64,000 nt of DNA from an uncultured Pseudoteredinibacter sp. (GCF_947500695.1 NZ_CANMSS010000007.1:186001-250000); one strand, 5' to 3'; positions 17,420 to 27,740 are shown, counted from the first letter of the stretch. Numbers and translations: made by a program. The notes: generated by a model from the sequence alone, not told the origin.

Positions 17420-19249
17420 TTACTCATCCAAAAAGCTACGTAAATGATCTGAGCGTGAAGGGTGACGCAGCTTGCGCAATGCCTTAGCTTCGATCTGACG
17501 GATACGCTCACGGGTTACGTCGAACTGCTTGCCCACTTCCTCAAGGGTGTGGTCGGTGTTCATGTCGATACCAAAGCGCATGCGCAGTACTTTTGATTCA
17601 CGTGCAGTAAGGCCGCCCAATACATCGCGAGTTGCTTCGGTTAGGCCTTCGCCTGTAGCCGACTCCACCGGAGAGGTAATGGTGTGGTCTTCAATAAAGT
17701 CACCAAGATGTGAATCTTCATCGTCACCGATTGGGGTTTCCATGGAGATAGGTTCTTTAGCGATCTTCAATACCTTGCGGATCTTGTCCTCTGGCATGTC
17801 CATACGTTCGCCCAGCTCTTCTGGAGTAGGCTCGCGCCCCATTTCCTGAAGCATTTGACGAGATACACGGTTTAGCTTGTTGATCGTCTCAATCATGTGC
17901 ACTGGGATACGAATAGTACGAGCCTGATCCGCAATAGAGCGGGTAATGGCCTGACGGATCCACCAAGTTGCATAGGTAGAGAACTTGTAACCACGACGGT
18001 ATTCAAACTTATCAACCGCCTTCATTAGGCCAATATTACCTTCTTGGATAAGATCCAAGAATTGCAGGCCGCGGTTGGTATACTTTTTGGCAATAGAGAT
18101 AACCAAACGTAAGTTAGCCTCAACCATCTCTTTCTTGGCGCGACGGGCACGAGCTTCGCCGATCGACATGCGACGGTTAATCTCTTTAATGTCAGCCAGT
18201 GCCAAATTGCTGTTTTCTTCAATTTGGGCCAATTTGCGTTGCGCACGCTGAATATCAGGGAGATAGCGCTTTAGAGCTTCTGAATAATCGCGTTTCTTCT
18301 TGATAACCTCGGTAATCCAGTCATCATTAATTTCATTACCTGGAAATTCTTTGATGAAGGTTTTGCGTGGCATTCTCGCCTTGCGAACCACGCGATCCAT
18401 GATTAGGCGCTCTTGCTGACGCACCTGATTCAAAGTGTCACGAATGTCGTTGTACAGAGGGTCGAATTGACGTGGTGGCAACTTGAAGAACTTGAAGATT
18501 TCCCCCAATGCAGCCTGCTCTTTTGCGGCCTGCTTACTGCCTGCGCCGTGCTTCTCAAGAGCCTTAACGGTTTTCTTTAGCTGTGCTTCCAGCTTGCCAA
18601 AGCGTTCTTTGGCTTCTTCTGGGTCGATACCGTTGTTGTTGTCGTCTTCGTCGTCGTCATCGTCGTCAGAGCTTTCAGCCATGGCTTCGGCCGCTTGAGC
18701 TTGAGCAAGAGCAGAAGGGACGTCGTCAGCAGGGTCTAACCAGCCAGAAATAACATCAGGAAGGCGACGCTCTTCTTTGTCGATCAACTTGTATTCATTG
18801 ATAAGGTTTTCAACAGAGCCGGGCCAGTAAGACATGGCTTGCATGAGCTCACGAACACCTTCTTCAATGCGCTTGGCGATAGAAATCTCGCCTTCACGGG
18901 TTAGTAGCTCTACGGTACCCATTTCGCGCATATACATGCGCACTGGGTCGGTGGTACGACCGGCTTCGGTTTCAACCGCAGCCAAGGCGGCCGCAGCTTC
19001 AGCGGCGGCGATTTCATCGGCAGAAGAGTCACCATCTGTCATCAAGATTTCATCGGCATCAGGTGCAGTTTCGTACACCTTGATGCCCATGTCATTGATC
19101 ATCTGGATGATATCTTCAACCTGATCTGGGTCAGAAATGTCCTGAGGAAGGTGATCATTGACCTCGGCGTAAGTAAGGTAGCCTTGCTCCTTACCGCGGG
19201 CAATGAGTTCCTTAATGCGGGACTGTTGCTGTTGGGCGTTATCGCTCAT
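17420..19249 (-). CDS. rpoD: RNA polymerase sigma-70 factor RpoD
   Basis: The primary sigma factor, 609 residues, close to the Pseudomonas length. Region 1.1 is at the N-terminus ([20 protein letters not shown]); an acidic run [11 protein letters not shown] sits in the non-conserved region. Region 2 has [20 protein letters not shown] and [17 protein letters not shown], which bind core polymerase and the -10 element. Region 4 near the end has [20 protein letters not shown], which reads the -35 element. It is the last gene of rpsU-yqeY-dnaG-rpoD, 140 bases after dnaG, a gap that may hold an internal promoter as in other bacteria. Confidence 0.99.
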   Translation of the reverse strand: MSDNAQQQQSRIKELIARGKEQGYLTYAEVNDHLPQDISDPDQVEDIIQMINDMGIKVYETAPDADEILMTDGDSSADEIAAAEAAAALAAVETEAGRTTDPVRMYMREMGTVELLTREGEISIAKRIEEGVRELMQAMSYWPGSVENLINEYKLIDKEERRLPDVISGWLDPADDVPSALAQAQAAEAMAESSDDDDDDEDDNNNGIDPEEAKERFGKLEAQLKKTVKALEKHGAGSKQAAKEQAALGEIFKFFKLPPRQFDPLYNDIRDTLNQVRQQERLIMDRVVRKARMPRKTFIKEFPGNEINDDWITEVIKKKRDYSEALKRYLPDIQRAQRKLAQIEENSNLALADIKEINRRMSIGEARARRAKKEMVEANLRLVISIAKKYTNRGLQFLDLIQEGNIGLMKAVDKFEYRRGYKFSTYATWWIRQAITRSIADQARTIRIPVHMIETINKLNRVSRQMLQEMGREPTPEELGERMDMPEDKIRKVLKIAKEPISMETPIGDDEDSHLGDFIEDHTITSPVESATGEGLTEATRDVLGGLTARESKVLRMRFGIDMNTDHTLEEVGKQFDVTRERIRQIEAKALRKLRHPSRSDHLRSFLDE

Positions 19250-19389
19250 TCGTGACCTATAAGTTATGCTGGCGAGATAAACAAGAGATTATAGCGCATA
19301 AATAAGGGCTTATTCTAGAAAATCAAGCCTGCGCACTGCTTTTATTTACTTAGATGCTATAGCCTCTGTAAGGTTGTGCCTGAGAGCCG

Positions 19390-21417
19390 CTAATGGCTTT
19401 GCTGAATGAGTTGCCTAAAAAGGGCTTTTTCCTCATCGTTCAGCTCATTAAACGCCTTGCTTTTCAGCTCCTGTAGCTTGCTGCGGTGGGACTTTTTTTG
19501 CTGTTGGCGTTGTAGTTTCTCTTCGCAGGCTTTGAGTTCGGCGTTGTCGTCAAAGTTTCCTTCTCGCATGGCGGCGGCCAGTACTGAAGTGCTTTGTTCG
19601 GCGATGCTTTTGAGTTTTTGCCATTCCTGTTGGCCGTAGCTTGCCAGCCAGTGCCCCGAGAGCTGGTTGACATTGAAGTGAGGTCGGCTGTGCAGGCAGC
19701 GAGCTAGCCTCAGCAGAAGCTGGCTGTCACTGTCCTTAAATTGGCCGAATAGCTCAATGTCGGTCAGCTCCTTAGCTAACTCTGGGCGGTTCATTAGTAG
19801 GCCTATAAGCAGGCGCTGGGGGCTTAATTTATTGTCGTGCTGCTCGCTTGATGTGGGCCTGTAGCTGCTTTCGCTAGGGCTGTCCGCACCCCTTTGGTAT
19901 TCCGTGCTGCCTTGATATTCAGCTGGTAGGTGGTCTCCGTTTGGCTCTTCATTGTGCTGAATAGCCATTGACTCATAGCCTTGCCAGGGGTCAGCTTCGC
20001 TGCTACTTGCTGCTGCGGGGGTTTGTTCATCAGCGCTTGTGCTCTCTCTGGAGGGGGCGGCTTGATGTTCTGCCGGTTTCGACTCTGTTTTAAACTCGGG
20101 CAGAGGTTGGTCGATCAGCTCAAGAAGAGTGTCTAGACTCAGCTCGGTACGGCGAGCAAGATGCTTAAACATGAGCTCGCGGTAGACGCCTTTTGGTAGC
20201 AGGTTGAGCATGGGGGCGGCGCGCTTGCTGAGCAGGGCCTTGCCACCCATAGTATTTGCATCGATATCTTCACATAGGCTATCAAATAGAAAATCTTCTA
20301 AAGGGCTGGCGGTTTCCTCAATGCGCTGCAAAAATTTATCTTTGCCAAACTGGCGAACATAAGTGTCTGGATCTTGGCCATCTTCCAAAAATAGAAATTT
20401 AATCTGCCGGCCATCATTCATGACTGGCAGTGAATTGCTGAGCGCACGTTTGGCTGCATTGCGACCGGCATCGTCGCCATCAAAGCAAAAGATAATTTCT
20501 TGCGTGTGTTTGAAAGCCAGGTTTAGGTGGGCTTCACCGCAGGCGGTGCCAAGGGTAGCGACAGCATAATTAATATCAAATTGCGCCAGAGCTACCACGT
20601 CCATATAGCCTTCGACGACTAGCAGCTTTTGAATTTGTGAGTTGGCTTGGCGGGCTTCCCAAAGACCGTAGAGCTCCTCACCTTTGTGGAATACAGGAGT
20701 TTCAGGGGAATTTAAATATTTGGGTTTTTCATCCCCCAGTACGCGGCCGCCAAAGCCAATAACACGGCCGCGGCGATCACGTATTGGAAACATAATGCGG
20801 TCGCGAAAGCGGTCATAGTGGCTGTTCTTACCCTTATTGTGGATAAGCATGCCGCCTTCTTCAAGACGCTTGCTGTTGTGATTGTTGTCGGCAAGCTGCT
20901 GTTTAAGATTGTCCCAGCCGGGTGGCGCAAAGCCAATGCCAAAACTTTTACAGATGGCCCCACTTAATCCGCGAGATTTTAAGTAGTTAACGGCTTGGGT
21001 TTTATGGCTGTGTTGGCGCAGCTGTAGCTGATAAAACTCGTCAGCTTGCTCAAGCAGTTTGAGGATTTCTTGGCGCTGCTTCTCTTTCTCTTGCTGCGCC
21101 GGTGAGATATTTTGCTTTTCTCTTGGTACTTCTACACCGGCCAGTTTGGCCAGCTCTTCTACCGCTGCCGGAAAATCTAGATGCTCATACTCCATGATAA
21201 AGCCCATGGCATTACCAGAGGCGCCGCAGCCAAAGCAGTAGTAAAACTGTTTGTCCGGGCTTACGGTAAAGCTAGGAGTCTTTTCTTCATGAAAGGGGCA
21301 GCAGGCGCTGTAATTCTTGCCGGTCTTTTTTAGTTTTACACGGTGATCCACCACATCGACAATGTCGATACGGTCGAGAAGATCATCGAGAAAACTCTGG
21401 GGTATGCGGCCGCTCAT
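19390..21417 (-). CDS. dnaG: DNA primase DnaG
   Basis: This 675-residue protein makes RNA primers for replication. The N-terminal zinc ribbon has C40, H43, C61 and C64 (CCPFHEEK and CFGCGASG). The TOPRIM catalytic core follows, with VVEGYMD (catalytic Glu) and FCFDGDDAGRNAA (catalytic Asp pair). A low-complexity linker rich in Ser, Glu and Pro at about 440-540 leads to the helical C-terminal domain that binds DnaB. The linker makes it longer than the E. coli protein (581 residues). It lies 35 bases after yqeY and is probably co-transcribed with it. Confidence 0.98.
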   Translation of the reverse strand: MSGRIPQSFLDDLLDRIDIVDVVDHRVKLKKTGKNYSACCPFHEEKTPSFTVSPDKQFYYCFGCGASGNAMGFIMEYEHLDFPAAVEELAKLAGVEVPREKQNISPAQQEKEKQRQEILKLLEQADEFYQLQLRQHSHKTQAVNYLKSRGLSGAICKSFGIGFAPPGWDNLKQQLADNNHNSKRLEEGGMLIHNKGKNSHYDRFRDRIMFPIRDRRGRVIGFGGRVLGDEKPKYLNSPETPVFHKGEELYGLWEARQANSQIQKLLVVEGYMDVVALAQFDINYAVATLGTACGEAHLNLAFKHTQEIIFCFDGDDAGRNAAKRALSNSLPVMNDGRQIKFLFLEDGQDPDTYVRQFGKDKFLQRIEETASPLEDFLFDSLCEDIDANTMGGKALLSKRAAPMLNLLPKGVYRELMFKHLARRTELSLDTLLELIDQPLPEFKTESKPAEHQAAPSRESTSADEQTPAAASSSEADPWQGYESMAIQHNEEPNGDHLPAEYQGSTEYQRGADSPSESSYRPTSSEQHDNKLSPQRLLIGLLMNRPELAKELTDIELFGQFKDSDSQLLLRLARCLHSRPHFNVNQLSGHWLASYGQQEWQKLKSIAEQSTSVLAAAMREGNFDDNAELKACEEKLQRQQQKKSHRSKLQELKSKAFNELNDEEKALFRQLIQQSH

Positions 21418-21452
21418 AGGCTTAGTTTAGCGAGCGGCCGTGTTGGGCACAA

Positions 21453-21899
21453 TTAGGCAAGTTTGGCTTTCACTAACTGGCTAACGATACCCATGTCGCC
21501 GCGGCCCTGAACCTGTGGTTTCACTAAAGCCATGACTTTGCCCATGTCGCGGGCGGACTCGGCGCCGCTGCTGGCGATCGCTTCGTCAATAATGGCGGCC
21601 ACTTCTTCTTCGCTCAAAGCTGCTGGCAGAAACTCCTGAATAATGGTGCTTTCGGATTCTTCCTGCTCGGCTAGGTCAATGCGATCAGCATCGCGAAACT
21701 GTTGGGCCGAGTCTTTGCGTTGCTTGAGCATCTTGTCTAGTACAACTAAAACGCGAGCATCGTCAATCTCGATGCGCTCATCAACTTCGATGCGTTTAAA
21801 CTCGGCTTGAACCATGCGAAGCACGCCTAGGCGAGGTTTGTTTTTGGCTCGCATGGCGTCCTTTACGGCGGACGCGATAGTTTTTTTCAACTCAGACAT
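21453..21899 (-). CDS. yqeY: GatB/YqeY-domain protein
   Basis: This 148-residue protein is a full-length YqeY: all-helical, with the RAKNKPRLGVLRMVQAEFK segment and a C-terminal GRGDMGIVSQLVKAKLA typical of the tRNA-binding tail shared with the GatB subunit of amidotransferase. The family is thought to be linked to tRNA-dependent amidation or RNA handling, but the role is unproven. Placement between rpsU and dnaG is the usual order in Pseudomonas relatives. Confidence 0.93.
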   Translation of the reverse strand: MSELKKTIASAVKDAMRAKNKPRLGVLRMVQAEFKRIEVDERIEIDDARVLVVLDKMLKQRKDSAQQFRDADRIDLAEQEESESTIIQEFLPAALSEEEVAAIIDEAIASSGAESARDMGKVMALVKPQVQGRGDMGIVSQLVKAKLA

Positions 21900-21983
21900 G
21901 GCAGTTCCTTAGCTGGTTTTGGTGTGTGGTCTTGAATATAAGGACCTTAGTAAACTTTTCAGTTTGCATAGGGCCAAACGCGC

Positions 21984-22118
21984 AAGCCCAGCTCGAGGCT
22001 GGGCTTAGATACACTCGCTCAAGCGGACTTGAGCTGGTCTGCGCTAACCTGGGAGCAGGTTAGTGGTACTATTTTTAACCTTAGCCCTAAAACTTGGAGT
22101 TTAGGGTTGGGAGGCTAA
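21984..22118 (-). promoter_or_regulatory. ladder of four hairpins between rpsU and yqeY
   Basis: Three perfect hairpins follow one another: 21984-22006 (9-base stem AAGCCCAGC, 5-base loop), 22017-22034 (7-base stem GCTCAAG, 4-base loop) and 22044-22063 (8-base stem CTAACCTG, 4-base loop). A fourth, 22085-22106, has stem CCCTAAA and an alternative outer pairing TTAGCC/GGCTAA (22081-22118). None is followed by a good T-run on the minus strand, so attenuation or RNA processing of the operon is more likely than simple termination. In E. coli a terminator separates rpsU from dnaG. Confidence 0.7.
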
Positions 22119-22121
22119 AAA

Positions 22122-22337
22122 TTAGTACAAACGCTGAAACTTGCGAGATTCGCGCTGAACCTTTTTGGCGTGGCGCTTAACAGCGGCAGCAGCCTTACGC
22201 TTACGAACGCTGGTTGGCTTCTCGTAAAATTCACGACGACGTACTTCGGCTAGTACACCGGCTTTTTCACAAGAGCGCTTGAAGCGACGCAGAGCGATAT
22301 CAAATGGTTCGTTTTCTTTCAGCTTAACAGCAGGCAT
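22122..22337 (-). CDS. rpsU: 30S ribosomal protein S21
   Basis: A 71-residue, strongly basic protein with the S21 pattern: [21 protein letters not shown] near the N-terminus and a [27 protein letters not shown] tail section. S21 helps the 30S subunit pair with the mRNA leader. It is the first gene of the operon with yqeY, dnaG and rpoD and is divergent from tsaD, with about 300 bases between. Confidence 0.98.
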   Translation of the reverse strand: MPAVKLKENEPFDIALRRFKRSCEKAGVLAEVRRREFYEKPTSVRKRKAAAAVKRHAKKVQRESRKFQRLY

Positions 22338-22641
22338 TGTTGATTGTACCTTTATTCGTGTATCTGTTTAATGTGGTGTGTTCTCGAGTTGGATATACGC
22401 CTTAGCGAGCTATACAACGCTTGAGCGACCCATACATAGGAATCACACCGTTCCAAGGGGCGCAAATTCTATACAGTCTTGGCAGTGCACGCAAGCTTTT
22501 GTGGGATATGTTGGCCTGATGCTATGGATTTTGATCAATATATAGGGCTGCCGCGGGCCAGAACCCCCTAATTTGCTGGTAAGCATGGTGTAAGCTGTTA
22601 TTATGCCGAGCTTTTATCTGACCCCTCGAAAGGCTTTAAAC

Positions 22642-23682
22642 ATGCGAGTTTTAGGTATCGAAACCTCCTGTGATGAGACCGGCGTCGCTGTCTACGACAG
22701 TGAGCAAGGGCTATTGGCTCATTGCCTCTATTCTCAGGTGGCGGTGCACTCAGAATACGGTGGTGTAGTGCCAGAACTAGCCTCTCGCGATCACGTTAGA
22801 AAGCTTTTGCCTTTAATTGACGAAGTTTTTGAAGCCGCTAATACCCAAAGCGCTGATATTGATGCCATTGCCTATACATCTGGTCCAGGTCTGATTGGGG
22901 CATTAATGGTTGGTGCTTGTGCTGGGCGAGCGCTGGCGTATGCCTGGGGGTGTAAGGCGCTTGGTGTGCATCATATGGAAGGGCATTTGCTGGCTCCGAT
23001 GCTGGAAGATAAGCCTCCGGAATTTCCATTTGTGGCCTTACTGGTGTCTGGTGGCCATACCCAGTTGGTTAGGGTGGATGGTATTGGTCAATATCGTATG
23101 CTGGGGGAGTCGCTGGACGATGCCGCTGGTGAGGCCTTCGATAAGGCCGCTAAAATGTTAGATTTGGATTACCCCGGTGGCCCTCAAATCGCTAAGTTAG
23201 CCGAACAAGGCGAGCCTAGGCGTTTCAAATTTCCTCGCCCCATGACTGATAGGCCAGGTTTGGATTTTAGTTTTAGCGGATTAAAAACCTTCACCTTAAA
23301 TACTGTCGCTGAGCACAAGTTGGAAAACGGCCTGCCCGATGATCAGACCTGCGCCGATATCGCCCATGCTTTTGAAGATGCCGTGGTTGCGACCTTAGTC
23401 ATTAAGTGCCGCCGTGCGTTAGAGCAAGAGGGTTTGAAGACCTTGGTCATTGCAGGTGGTGTTTCTGCGAATAAGCGCTTGCGAAGCGAGTTAGAAACAA
23501 AACTTGCGAAAATAAATGCGGGTGTCTTTTACGCTCGACACGAGTTTTGTACTGATAACGGGGCTATGATCGCTTACGCGGGTTGCCAGCGACTAATGGC
23601 CGGGCAAGAGCAGGAGCTTGCTGTAAAAGTGCAGCCACGTTGGGACTTGGAGAGCTTAGAAGATATCAGTGAGGCGGTGTGA
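22642..23682 (+). CDS. tsaD: tRNA N6-threonylcarbamoyladenosine transferase TsaD
   Basis: TsaD, with TsaB and TsaE, transfers the threonylcarbamoyl group to A37 of ANN-decoding tRNAs. The 346-residue protein from ATG 22642 starts [14 protein letters not shown], the universal Kae1/TsaD opening; an upstream in-frame ATG at 22603 only adds an atypical tail. The metal-binding HHMEGH motif lies near residue 110, [10 protein letters not shown] follows, and [10 protein letters not shown] and [10 protein letters not shown] are near the C-terminus. It is divergent from rpsU and nearly touches folB. The plsY gene that often sits between tsaD and folB in Pseudomonas is absent. Confidence 0.98.
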   Translation: MRVLGIETSCDETGVAVYDSEQGLLAHCLYSQVAVHSEYGGVVPELASRDHVRKLLPLIDEVFEAANTQSADIDAIAYTSGPGLIGALMVGACAGRALAYAWGCKALGVHHMEGHLLAPMLEDKPPEFPFVALLVSGGHTQLVRVDGIGQYRMLGESLDDAAGEAFDKAAKMLDLDYPGGPQIAKLAEQGEPRRFKFPRPMTDRPGLDFSFSGLKTFTLNTVAEHKLENGLPDDQTCADIAHAFEDAVVATLVIKCRRALEQEGLKTLVIAGGVSANKRLRSELETKLAKINAGVFYARHEFCTDNGAMIAYAGCQRLMAGQEQELAVKVQPRWDLESLEDISEAV

Positions 23683-23687
23683 CGGGC

Positions 23688-24050
23688 ATGGATACAGTAT
23701 TTATTGAAGGTCTAGCTGTTGATGCCACTATTGGTGTTTTCGATTGGGAGCGCCGAATTAAGCAGCGCCTACTGATCGATTTGGAAATGGCCTGGGATAT
23801 AAAAGCAGCCGCTAAGTCAGATCGGCTAGAGCATACTTTGGATTATAAGGCCGTTTCTGATCGCGTGGCTGAACTTGTTGCGAACAGCCAATATGAATTG
23901 ATTGAATCGCTTGCTGAGGAAATAGCGGCAGTGCTACGCAAAGAGTTTTCTATCGCTTGGTTGCGCTTGCGTTTAAGTAAGCCAGGTGCAGTTGTTGCGG
24001 CTAAAAATGTCGGTTTGTTGATAGAGCGCGGCCAGCGCGGAGATGTCTAA
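23688..24050 (+). CDS. folB: dihydroneopterin aldolase FolB
   Basis: FolB converts 7,8-dihydroneopterin to 6-hydroxymethyl-7,8-dihydropterin in folate synthesis. The 120-residue protein begins MDTVFIEGLAVDATIGVFDWE, with the family's IGxxxWE motif, and holds YKAVSDRV and a probable catalytic Lys in RLSKPGA. ATG 23688 is preferred; a GTG at 23679 would overlap the tsaD stop. Its stop overlaps the folK ATG (TAATG), so the two folate steps are translationally coupled. Confidence 0.95.
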   Translation: MDTVFIEGLAVDATIGVFDWERRIKQRLLIDLEMAWDIKAAAKSDRLEHTLDYKAVSDRVAELVANSQYELIESLAEEIAAVLRKEFSIAWLRLRLSKPGAVVAAKNVGLLIERGQRGDV

Positions 24051-24562
24051 TGGCGCAAGTATTTTTGAGTTTGGGGAGTAATGAAGATAGGGAGTTTCAT
24101 ATTCGTTCCTGCTTGGATGCGTTGGATAATCACTTTCAAGTGCTTAATGTTTCCTCGGTCTATGAGAGCGAGGCTATAGGCTTCACTGGTGAGCCTTTTT
24201 ACAATATGGTGGTAGAAATCGATACTGATTTGGCGCTCGGTCCGCTGAACAACAGTTTGAAAAAAATTGAAGATGAGCATGGTCGCCGCCGTGATGTCCC
24301 CAAGTTTAGTGGCCGAACTCTGGATGTCGATATATTACTCTACGATCAGTTGGCGGGGGTTTGTGAGGGGATCGAGCTACCACGCGATGAGATCACTCAG
24401 AACGCCTTTGTGCTTTTGCCGCTAGCCGAAATAGCAGCTGATGATGTTCACCCAGTATTAAAGTTGACTTATGCCGAGTTGTGGCGCGCTTATGACAAAG
24501 CTCAAAAGCTCTGGACTATCGATTTCCAGTGGCGAGGAAAGTCAATCTCCAAGGCTTCTTGA
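24050..24562 (+). CDS. folK: HPPK, 2-amino-4-hydroxy-6-hydroxymethyldihydropteridine pyrophosphokinase
   Basis: FolK pyrophosphorylates the pterin produced by FolB. The 170-residue protein has the expected motifs: FLSLGSNEDREFHI at the N-terminus, YESEAIG, PFYNMVVEIDT, and RTLDVDILLYD, which carries the two magnesium-binding aspartates. LPRDEITQNAFVLLPLAEIA matches the C-terminal pterin-site signature (normally PHPxxxxRxFVLxPL), but PHP is replaced by PRD and the following basic residue by Gln; such variants occur in marine gammaproteobacteria. It overlaps folB by one base. Confidence 0.95.
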   Translation: MAQVFLSLGSNEDREFHIRSCLDALDNHFQVLNVSSVYESEAIGFTGEPFYNMVVEIDTDLALGPLNNSLKKIEDEHGRRRDVPKFSGRTLDVDILLYDQLAGVCEGIELPRDEITQNAFVLLPLAEIAADDVHPVLKLTYAELWRAYDKAQKLWTIDFQWRGKSISKAS

Positions 24563-24584
24563 GCTTCCTATTCGATCTTAGTTG

Positions 24585-25529
24585 TTACTTTCCGGCAATC
24601 GTTTGTAAAAACTGCTGGTAATGTTTAGCCGTCTGCTTGGGGCGCTCTAGCATGGGTAAATGGCCGGTGTCTTCCATAATGATGGTGGTTGACTGTTTTA
24701 ATCCCTGGCTGAAAATACTTGCTGAAGACATATCAATAATGCGATCGCTGTCCCCCCAAATAATTAGGCTAGGAATGGAAATCTGTTCCAGCTTATCGTC
24801 CAATTCAGTTGGATTTGTCATTAAATCCTTGGCGATTTTTTCATTGAATGCTCGTTGCTGCAGGGCTTTTTCTGTGAGGTAGTCTTTGGCGATTTGTGGC
24901 ATGGCGGGTGGGTGATTGAAAGCCAGCTCAAATAGTCGATCCAAATCTTCTGTGTTTTCAAGCAGCAGAATGTTGCGACCCTCTGCCCAAGCTAGACTGC
25001 GTGGGCTTGGCTTTGGCTCTTTAACACCCGCGCTGTTGAGTAAGCCTAAACTCAAGACCTTGTCAGGATGCTCTAGGCTGTAGCTTGCCGCTAACATGCC
25101 GCCCATGGAATTGCCGAGGATATGAAAGCGGGGCAATTTTAAAGCTTCGACAAAGGCTTGCAAGCGCTCGACTTGGCTAGCAATATCATAGCTTTGATCT
25201 TGCATTCGGCTGCTGTCACCAAAGCCAGGTAAGTCAGGCGCTACGATACGGTAACGATCACTGAATTGAGCAGCAAAGCGAACCCAGTTGTCTTTGTTGG
25301 CCGCATAACCATGTAGCATTAACAAGACCGGAGCGTTGTTAGGGCCGCCGCTTAAGTAATGAATATCATGCTTGGCGATATCTATTTGTTTGAGTTCTAG
25401 CCCAGCTTGTTTTCGTTCATGGCTGATGCCCGCTTCAACTAAGGTTGCAGGGCTGAGAAAATAAATTGCCGAGTAAGAGGCGATGGCAAGGGCAAGTAGG
25501 CCCAGAAAAAAGTAGAGCAGTGTGCGCAT
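24585..25529 (-). CDS. membrane-anchored alpha/beta hydrolase
   Basis: The 314-residue protein has one N-terminal hydrophobic helix (LYFFLGLLALAIASYSAIYF) as a membrane anchor, then an alpha/beta hydrolase fold: LLMLHGYAANKDNW (oxyanion region), GNSMGGMLAASY with the nucleophile serine, WGDSDRIID with the acid, and DTGHLPMLERP with the catalytic histidine. It resembles lipases and esterases of the Moraxella lipase-like group. The substrate is not predictable. It converges with folK, with only 22 bases between. Confidence 0.88.
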   Translation of the reverse strand: MRTLLYFFLGLLALAIASYSAIYFLSPATLVEAGISHERKQAGLELKQIDIAKHDIHYLSGGPNNAPVLLMLHGYAANKDNWVRFAAQFSDRYRIVAPDLPGFGDSSRMQDQSYDIASQVERLQAFVEALKLPRFHILGNSMGGMLAASYSLEHPDKVLSLGLLNSAGVKEPKPSPRSLAWAEGRNILLLENTEDLDRLFELAFNHPPAMPQIAKDYLTEKALQQRAFNEKIAKDLMTNPTELDDKLEQISIPSLIIWGDSDRIIDMSSASIFSQGLKQSTTIIMEDTGHLPMLERPKQTAKHYQQFLQTIAGK

Positions 25530-25655
25530 ATTGGTATCCAGCTTCTTGTTCTTGAAGGTCTCGCTGTAGCGCCATTTAGGCGCGCAAATAATAACCTGAA
25601 TACTGCTTTAGCTCTAGCTCTTAGGCTGATTATGGGTACTTATTTCGCAACTACT

Positions 25656-26381
25656 TTACATATTTAGGCTGCGGCCACCATCAATGGCCAGTATTTGCCC
25701 GGTGGTATAAGGGGCTTGTTCTGCTAGATACCATACGCTTTGGCAGATTGCCTGCTCATTTCCTAGCTTTTGCATGGGTACTTTTGTCAAAATCTCGTTG
25801 TTTTCCGCTTCTCCATCTGGCCAAAGAATCGCGCCTGGTGCGATACCGTTAACACGAATATCGGGAGCTAGCTCTAGTGCTAGAGTTTTAGTTAGCATCA
25901 CGTTAGCGGCTTTTGCCATGTTATAGATGATGTGCCCTCGCATCGGCTTGTCGGCGTGAATATCAGCGAAGTTGATAATGGCACCTTTGTTTTGTGCGAG
26001 TGACTCAGCGAGAGCTTGGCTCAAAAACAATGGAGCTTTCATATTACTGCCCACTAGATCATTCCAGCTCTCTTCGTTGCAATCTTCAATAGGGGTGGAG
26101 TAAAAGCTACTGGCGTTATTGATCAATAGATCAATGCCTTGCCATTTCTCGATGGCTTGTTGGGCTAGCTGCTTTAATTCTGACAGCTCGTTGAGATTCG
26201 CTTGAATGCAATGGCAGGAGTCGGCGCGTTTTTGATTTAACTCTTGTGCTAATTCTTGCGCAGCTTGCTGGGAATGGCGGTAGTGCAATACGATTCGATA
26301 GCCGCCTTGATGAAAGTGCCGGCATAGTGCGGCCCCGATGCGTTTGGCGCCGCCGCTGATTAATACTACTGGAGCTCTCAA
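25656..26381 (-). CDS. folM: FolM-like pteridine / dihydromonapterin reductase
   Basis: A 241-residue short-chain dehydrogenase. SGGAKRIGAALCRHF is the NADPH loop, LLINNASSFYSTP follows, and YNMAKAAN supplies the Tyr and Lys of the active site. RVNGIAPGAILWPDGE is the pattern that separates pteridine reductases (FolM, PTR1) from general SDRs. FolM reduces dihydromonapterin or dihydrofolate. It overlaps the start of cca by 4 bases, and folate genes are close by. The exact substrate is inferred from the family. Confidence 0.82.
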   Translation of the reverse strand: MRAPVVLISGGAKRIGAALCRHFHQGGYRIVLHYRHSQQAAQELAQELNQKRADSCHCIQANLNELSELKQLAQQAIEKWQGIDLLINNASSFYSTPIEDCNEESWNDLVGSNMKAPLFLSQALAESLAQNKGAIINFADIHADKPMRGHIIYNMAKAANVMLTKTLALELAPDIRVNGIAPGAILWPDGEAENNEILTKVPMQKLGNEQAICQSVWYLAEQAPYTTGQILAIDGGRSLNM

Positions 26382-27619
26382 GGTTTTTGTCCTGTCGATT
26401 TCTGGAGTTGATCTAACGCCTTAATGCGTTGCTGCTCCAATTGTAGGCCTATTTCGCTACCGCTGTAGCCTTGGGCAATAATATCTTTGGCATTAATTCG
26501 GCAAGCGACCTGGTAGGCCTGCTCCAAATGCGCTTTTTGGGGGTAGGGTTTCATTTCGAATCCGGTTCTGCCTCTACTATCTGCTTCGCTGCCTAATAGA
26601 AAATCTTCCAATGCTTGCGGGTTACGGTAAGCGTCCAACTGTTTAAATAGTTTGGCGATCGTTTTGCCGCGAAGTTCGTAAGCACGATGTGCATGAGTGT
26701 GAAACTCCGCTAGGTGAAGTGCGCATCGTAAATGAGCTTTAGGGATACGTAAGCGCCCGCAGAATTGTCGGATTATGGGCAAGCTTCGCTGCTCGTGACC
26801 ATGGTGGCGAGGTAATATATCACTAGGTGTTTTTGCTTTACCAAGATCGTGTAGCAAAGCGGCCAGGCGCACTCTAGACTCAGAACTTAGCAGACATGCT
26901 TGCTCCAACACCATGAGGCTGTGAATCCCTGTATCTATTTCAGGGTGAAACTCTGCTCGCTGGGGGACGCCAAAGAGTGCATCCAGCTCAGGCATAATGA
27001 CCTTTAATGCGCCGCACTCTCGTAAACATTGGAAATAACTGGCGGGAGTTTTTTCTGCGAGTGCTTTTTCGGTTTCCTTCCATACCCGCTCGGCCACTAA
27101 ATGTTCAACTTCGCCAGCGTCGACCATTGACTGCATGAGGCTCATGGTTTCTGGCGCTACGCGAAACCCTAAATGCTGATAGCGAGCCAAAAAGCGCGCT
27201 AGTCTTAGTATGCGCAGGGGATCTTCTGCAAAAGCATCTGAAACATGTCGTAGTCTTTTATTGCGGATATCTTCTTGGCCACCATAAGGGTCGACAATGT
27301 CACCCTCAAGGGATTTGGCGATGGCATTGATCGTAAGGTCCCGCCGGCTGAGGTCTTCTTCGAGCGTGACATTTTCGGTATTGACGCTAAAGCCAGCGTA
27401 ACCATGGCCAGTTTTGCGCTCGGTTCGGGCAAGAGCATATTCTTCTTTACTTTGAGGGTGCAAAAAAACCGGGAAATCTTTTCCGACTTGCTGATAGCCA
27501 TCTTTGAGCATTCTATCTAGGTCGTTTTGATTGGCGCCAACAAGAACCCAGTCCCTTTCTACAAAGGGGTAACCCATAAGCTCATCGCGTACTGCGCCGC
27601 CAACTAAATAACATTCCAT
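26378..27619 (-). CDS. cca: CCA tRNA nucleotidyltransferase, multifunctional with HD domain
   Basis: This enzyme builds and repairs the CCA end of tRNAs. ATG 27619 gives MECYLVGGAVRDELMG, the standard start; an upstream in-frame ATG at 27658 only adds an atypical 13-residue tail. The acidic catalytic pair is in VERDWVLVGA, RRDLTINAIA follows, and the 414-residue length and HDLGKAKTP show a C-terminal HD phosphohydrolase domain, as in E. coli. The stop overlaps the folM start by 4 bases. Confidence 0.97.
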   Translation of the reverse strand: MECYLVGGAVRDELMGYPFVERDWVLVGANQNDLDRMLKDGYQQVGKDFPVFLHPQSKEEYALARTERKTGHGYAGFSVNTENVTLEEDLSRRDLTINAIAKSLEGDIVDPYGGQEDIRNKRLRHVSDAFAEDPLRILRLARFLARYQHLGFRVAPETMSLMQSMVDAGEVEHLVAERVWKETEKALAEKTPASYFQCLRECGALKVIMPELDALFGVPQRAEFHPEIDTGIHSLMVLEQACLLSSESRVRLAALLHDLGKAKTPSDILPRHHGHEQRSLPIIRQFCGRLRIPKAHLRCALHLAEFHTHAHRAYELRGKTIAKLFKQLDAYRNPQALEDFLLGSEADSRGRTGFEMKPYPQKAHLEQAYQVACRINAKDIIAQGYSGSEIGLQLEQQRIKALDQLQKSTGQKP

Positions 27620-27740
27620 AAACTTCGTGCTTGACCTTGATCGAATCTTGTTCGACACTGTATAGGATTTAGTAATTGTCGGCCAGACTTAGCTCGAATG
27701 TTCCTGAGAGGGCTTAGAATCTGGGTGACAATGTTTATTG

